Part shown: positions 6,279-9,151 of the stretch, piece after piece
Layout of the letters: each line of letters begins with the position of its first letter
Numbering within the stretch: position 1 is the stretch's first letter
Assembly (NCBI GenBank): GCA_017620055.1
Contig: JAFZRD010000117.1
Location: 1-9,151 of the forward strand
Origin: Lachnospiraceae bacterium
GTDB taxonomy: Bacteria > Bacillota_A > Clostridia > Lachnospirales > Lachnospiraceae
DNA: 9,151 nt
Direction: 5' to 3'
The notes under the pieces: generated by a model
What the model was told of the DNA's origin: nothing
The model's database searches: none
The model's input: the letters and a program-made list of their open reading frames with translations, nothing else
Position numbers and translations under genes: made by a program

Positions 6279-6309
6279 CCGCCCGGCGATTATGTCGGGC
6301 GGTTTTTTT
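6279..6309 (+). terminator. Rho-independent terminator of the HPr-like gene
   Basis: A 9-bp stem pairs 6279-6287 (CCGCCCGGC) with 6294-6302 (GTCGGGCGG), including one G-T pair, around a 6-nt loop, and is followed by seven T at 6303-6309. It starts 21 bp after the stop codon. On the minus strand the same hairpin lacks a T run after it, so it should act mainly on the plus transcript; no separate terminator is evident for the convergent membrane-protein gene. Confidence 0.92.
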
Positions 6310-6329
6310 ATCTTCCGGAATCGGTCCTA

Positions 6330-7991
6330 TCACTTTGCCTTCAGCATCACATGATCGAACTTATCGAGCCTCGCGGCATCGATCGCGTCATAGAATCCTT
6401 TATCCTTATCGTAATCCTCCTGTCTTAAGACATAGACCGCACCGTCACGCAGATTCCCGCTGGCAAGCTCCGAGCGGTACAGATCTATGTTCTCCCTGAC
6501 TTTATCTTCTATATCCCTTGCGAAATAATAGTTGTTCTGGCGCATGTTGTGAAGATATGCGTAGTATCCGGTCGGAAGCGTTATGTCATTCTCGGTGTAC
6601 ATGAAGATGAACTCCTTCTGCCCGTCGACAAACGCGCTCATCTCCTCATCGTCCCACAGCGTGTCGGTGCCGTGCTCCTCAAGGTACAGATCGTGACGCG
6701 CGACAAACGCATCCCTCATGTCGGTAACCTGCAGTATGAGCGCACCGGCCAGGACGATCGCTCCTATGATCCTCACATGCCTGAAAGTGTATGCGGTAAA
6801 GCTTACCGCGGCCGTGATAAGTATGTACATCGCCGGCCATATAAGGCGCCCGTTCGAGCGGAATATCGACAGGATATCCTCGACCCGCTTGGGATACGGG
6901 ATCCACAGCAGCATCATGTCGTTATATGAAACGTTCGGAACTACAGCCACGATCACGGATACGAGAACGAGTATGATCGTGACCCTTCCGTATATCTTCT
7001 TCGAATGGAATGCTTCCTCGGGAACGCGCCTTGCCATCCGGAAGACCATGCCGGCCGCGACTATGACGAACAGCATCAGTATACCGGCTCCGAGATAAGC
7101 CATTCCCTCATACTGGAAATAATTCTGGAGGGGAAGCTGGGGCAGAAGCCGTCCGATCTCCCACGGATTGATGAACGTGTTGAGATTGCTCGTGAACGTT
7201 CCGAGCCCGAATCCCGATGCCGAAGATACTCCGTAGAATCCTCCGAGTATGTACAGGTTCAAAAGGCCCGCCGCACAGAATGCTCCAAGTTCCGCAAACA
7301 CGAGTCCGGCACCCTTCTTTTCAAACAGCTGCGTTACAGCAAGCGCAGCCAGTATCATCCCTGCCATCGGCAGAAAATACGAGTGTATGGCCACGCATGC
7401 AAACCCGAGCAGTGCCTGAAGCAGTATCCTTTTTGCATTGCTGTTTATGAGGTCATCATATACCCACAGCACAAGGGCAGCGATGATCAGCCACTGTGCG
7501 GCTAGCGCCGTGTGAAAATACATTCTCTGGATGACCGGTGCGCTTATACAGTAGAACACCGAACCGATAACGCAGCAGATGTCGCTTGCGACAAAGCGCC
7601 TCAGAAGGAGGGACGCAAAGCCTCCCATAAGCATGAAAGAGAGTATGCCGAACAGGCCGAAATACTGGAAAGTCTGCGGAAGATGCGGGCTTGCGATCTT
7701 GAAGATCACAGCCATGAGCGGAATCGAATCGGTATAGATGACCGACATACTGTTCGGATATGAAAGGGAATCTATAAGACCTATCGGAAAATGCCACGGA
7801 TCGCTCCTGTAGGCACACCATCCGATATAGTGCTGGCGGAGATCGTGGTCGTTGTTAAACAGCCACCCCGTGTTCGTAAAATCAAGTATCTTTGTGCCGT
7901 ATATTCCGATGAAGATAACGGCACCTATAAAGGCACAGATCGCAAACAGAAGCTTTGCCGGTATTCGTTTTACTGTTGAAGGCATCGGCAT
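6330..7991 (-). CDS. DUF6311-like polytopic membrane protein, possible GT-C glycosyltransferase
   Basis: 553 residues with about ten or eleven hydrophobic segments, the first at about 12-36, then a large extracytoplasmic loop, further helices spread through about residue 435, and a soluble C-terminal part of about 110 residues. After the first helix come NNDHDLRQHYIGWCAYRSDP (46-65), WHFPIG and YPNSMSVIYTDSIPL. Acidic residues in this first outer loop (D48, D50) followed by a long helix bundle are the layout of GT-C enzymes, which use lipid-linked sugar donors outside the membrane. I recall this pattern as DUF6311, whose substrate is unknown; function is therefore inference. ATG at 7989-7991 has AGGT 8 nt upstream, sharing bases with the thiI stop TAG, 10 bp away, so the two genes are probably co-transcribed. 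Gene reality is sure, role is not. Confidence 0.8.
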   Translation of the reverse strand: MPMPSTVKRIPAKLLFAICAFIGAVIFIGIYGTKILDFTNTGWLFNNDHDLRQHYIGWCAYRSDPWHFPIGLIDSLSYPNSMSVIYTDSIPLMAVIFKIASPHLPQTFQYFGLFGILSFMLMGGFASLLLRRFVASDICCVIGSVFYCISAPVIQRMYFHTALAAQWLIIAALVLWVYDDLINSNAKRILLQALLGFACVAIHSYFLPMAGMILAALAVTQLFEKKGAGLVFAELGAFCAAGLLNLYILGGFYGVSSASGFGLGTFTSNLNTFINPWEIGRLLPQLPLQNYFQYEGMAYLGAGILMLFVIVAAGMVFRMARRVPEEAFHSKKIYGRVTIILVLVSVIVAVVPNVSYNDMMLLWIPYPKRVEDILSIFRSNGRLIWPAMYILITAAVSFTAYTFRHVRIIGAIVLAGALILQVTDMRDAFVARHDLYLEEHGTDTLWDDEEMSAFVDGQKEFIFMYTENDITLPTGYYAYLHNMRQNNYYFARDIEDKVRENIDLYRSELASGNLRDGAVYVLRQEDYDKDKGFYDAIDAARLDKFDHVMLKAK

Positions 7992-8001
7992 ATGATCGTA
8001 C

Positions 8002-9151
8002 CTAAATTACATTTATGACTTCGACGGTTTCGAGCGCTTTTGCGACAAGCTCCTCACATACGCCGGTCAGTTTTTCTTCTGATTTCTGTATCGCGGACAG
8101 GTTAGGTTTCGTGACGGGATGCTTTGCGACAAATATCGTGCAGCAGTCCTCGTACGGCAGGATCGAAGTCTCGAAAGTACCGATCTTCTCGGAGATCGCG
8201 ATTATCTCCTGCTTGTCAAAGCCGATAAGAGGTCTGAACACGGGAAGCGTGCACACTTCATTCGTGACCGCGAGTGACTGGATCGTCTGGCTCGCGACCT
8301 GTCCGATGCTCTCACCGGTTATAAGGCCGAGGCAGTCGTTTTCTTTGGCGATGTGCTCCGCGATGCGCATCATGTATCTTCGCATTATGATCGTAAGTTC
8401 ATCGTGCGGGCACTTCTCATATATCGCAAGCTGGATGTCGGTGAAATTGACGACATGCAGGCATATCGTTCCGGTATACTTTGCGACGATCTTTGCCAGA
8501 TCAACGACCTTCTGCTTCGCACGTTCACTTGTGTACGGAGGGGCATGAAAATATACGGCGTCGATCTTGACTCCGCGCTTTGCGACCATATAACCCGCGA
8601 CAGGTGAATCGATACCTCCGGACAGCAGGAGCATTGCTTTGCCGTTCGTTCCTATCGGCATACCGCCGGGACCTTTTATCTGTTTTGAATATATGCAGAC
8701 GTCCTCACGGACCTCGACATTCAGTTCGATCTCCGGTTTATGAACGTCGACCTTCATGCCGGGGTACGCATCAAGTATCGCCGCTCCGAGTTCGCAGTTC
8801 ATGTCAGTCGAACATACCGGGAACGATTTGTCCGCACGTCTTGCGAACACCTTGAAAGTTCCGCTCCCTTCCGGGTACTCCTCACCGACGTATCTGACAA
8901 CGTCTTCGCGAAGCTTGTCGAAGTCGCTCTTTTCAACCCTGACCATAGGGCAGATCGCGTTGATACCGAACACGGTCTGAAGCGCCGCTACGACCTCATC
9001 GAAGTCATAGTCGGTGTGGCAGTCGACGTACATCCTGCCCTGAGTCTTGGACACAGCGAACTCACCCTGCACGTGCCTGAGTGCAAGCTTCATCCGGTGC
9101 ATCAAGGCGTCCTCGAACACATAGCGGTTCTTGCCCTTGATCGCGATCTCA
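8002..9151 (-). CDS. thiI: ThiI, tRNA 4-thiouridine synthase (partial, N-terminal codons outside window)
   Basis: ThiI transfers persulfide sulfur to U8 of tRNA after ATP-dependent adenylation, and in some bacteria also serves thiamine synthesis. The frame stays open to the right edge, where it reads EIAIKGKNRY, matching the family opening GEI-LKGKNR that sits about 10 residues from the N-terminus; a GTG at 9118-9120 is internal. Order of parts: ferredoxin-like/THUMP domain, then the PP-loop LLLSGGIDSPVAGYM (residues 164-178 counted from 9120), then YFHAPPYTSERAKQKV, TGESIGQVASQT and PYEDCCTIFVAKHP, where Cys326/Cys327 lie in the region of the E. coli catalytic Cys344. The protein ends about 45 residues later, so there is no rhodanese domain. 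Such ThiI proteins depend on a dedicated cysteine desulfurase, often encoded just upstream, here outside the window. Confidence 0.96.
   Translation of the reverse strand, partial: EIAIKGKNRYVFEDALMHRMKLALRHVQGEFAVSKTQGRMYVDCHTDYDFDEVVAALQTVFGINAICPMVRVEKSDFDKLREDVVRYVGEEYPEGSGTFKVFARRADKSFPVCSTDMNCELGAAILDAYPGMKVDVHKPEIELNVEVREDVCIYSKQIKGPGGMPIGTNGKAMLLLSGGIDSPVAGYMVAKRGVKIDAVYFHAPPYTSERAKQKVVDLAKIVAKYTGTICLHVVNFTDIQLAIYEKCPHDELTIIMRRYMMRIAEHIAKENDCLGLITGESIGQVASQTIQSLAVTNEVCTLPVFRPLIGFDKQEIIAISEKIGTFETSILPYEDCCTIFVAKHPVTKPNLSAIQKSEEKLTGVCEELVAKALETVEVINVI

Noticed and set aside
6313..6320. Palindrome TTCCGGAA beside the convergent gene end
   Set aside because: Only 8 bp, no T tract and no partner repeat, so too weak to call a site or terminator.
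9118..9120. GTG as the start of thiI
   Set aside because: The frame continues upstream with EIAIKGKNRY, a conserved ThiI segment, so the true start is beyond the right edge.

Overview
The window looks like chromosomal backbone from a low-to-mid G+C Firmicute of the class Clostridia, most likely a Lachnospiraceae-type gut or rumen bacterium. The reasons are the gene order ireB-ruvX-DUF1292-mltG-trmR-U32 (the counterpart of the Bacillus yrzL-yrrK-yrzB-yrrL-yrrM-yrrN/O cluster), a ThiI that ends without a rhodanese domain, strong AGGAGG-type ribosome sites, and the protein sequences themselves. The family assignment is inference from recalled homologues, since no search was possible. I see no phage, insertion sequence, CRISPR array, tRNA or rRNA.

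Layout. From 5905 down to 1, nine minus-strand genes are packed with gaps of 24 bp or less, or overlaps. In transcription order they are mtaB (tRNA A37 methylthiolation), ireB (target of the PASTA Ser/Thr kinase), ruvX/yqgF (RNase H-fold nuclease), a DUF1292 protein, rnj (RNase J), a YlbF/YheA-family protein, a short MltG-like protein without a catalytic domain, trmR (tRNA wobble-uridine O-methyltransferase) and the start of a U32/TrhP-type tRNA uridine hydroxylase that runs off the left edge. At the right edge, thiI (tRNA 4-thiouridine synthase, its first codons outside the window) and a 553-residue polytopic DUF6311-like membrane protein form a second minus-strand pair. Between the two units lies one plus-strand gene, a 76-residue HPr-like protein with its own promoter and rho-independent terminator.

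How the genes fit together. Four genes act on tRNA: mtaB at position 37, trhP plus trmR at wobble U34, and thiI at position 8. Two act on mRNA (rnj and possibly ylbF). ireB and the MltG-like gene point to cell-wall growth and its Ser/Thr kinase control. The HPr-like protein lacks the phosphocarrier histidine but keeps the serine corresponding to Ser46, which suggests a regulatory rather than transport role.

Most interesting points: the catalytic-domain-less MltG with a very acidic tail, the His-less HPr paralogue, a 19-bp near-palindrome over the -10 region between mtaB and the HPr-like gene, and the co-location of the two steps of U34 methoxylation. No clearly novel multi-gene defence or mobile system is visible.
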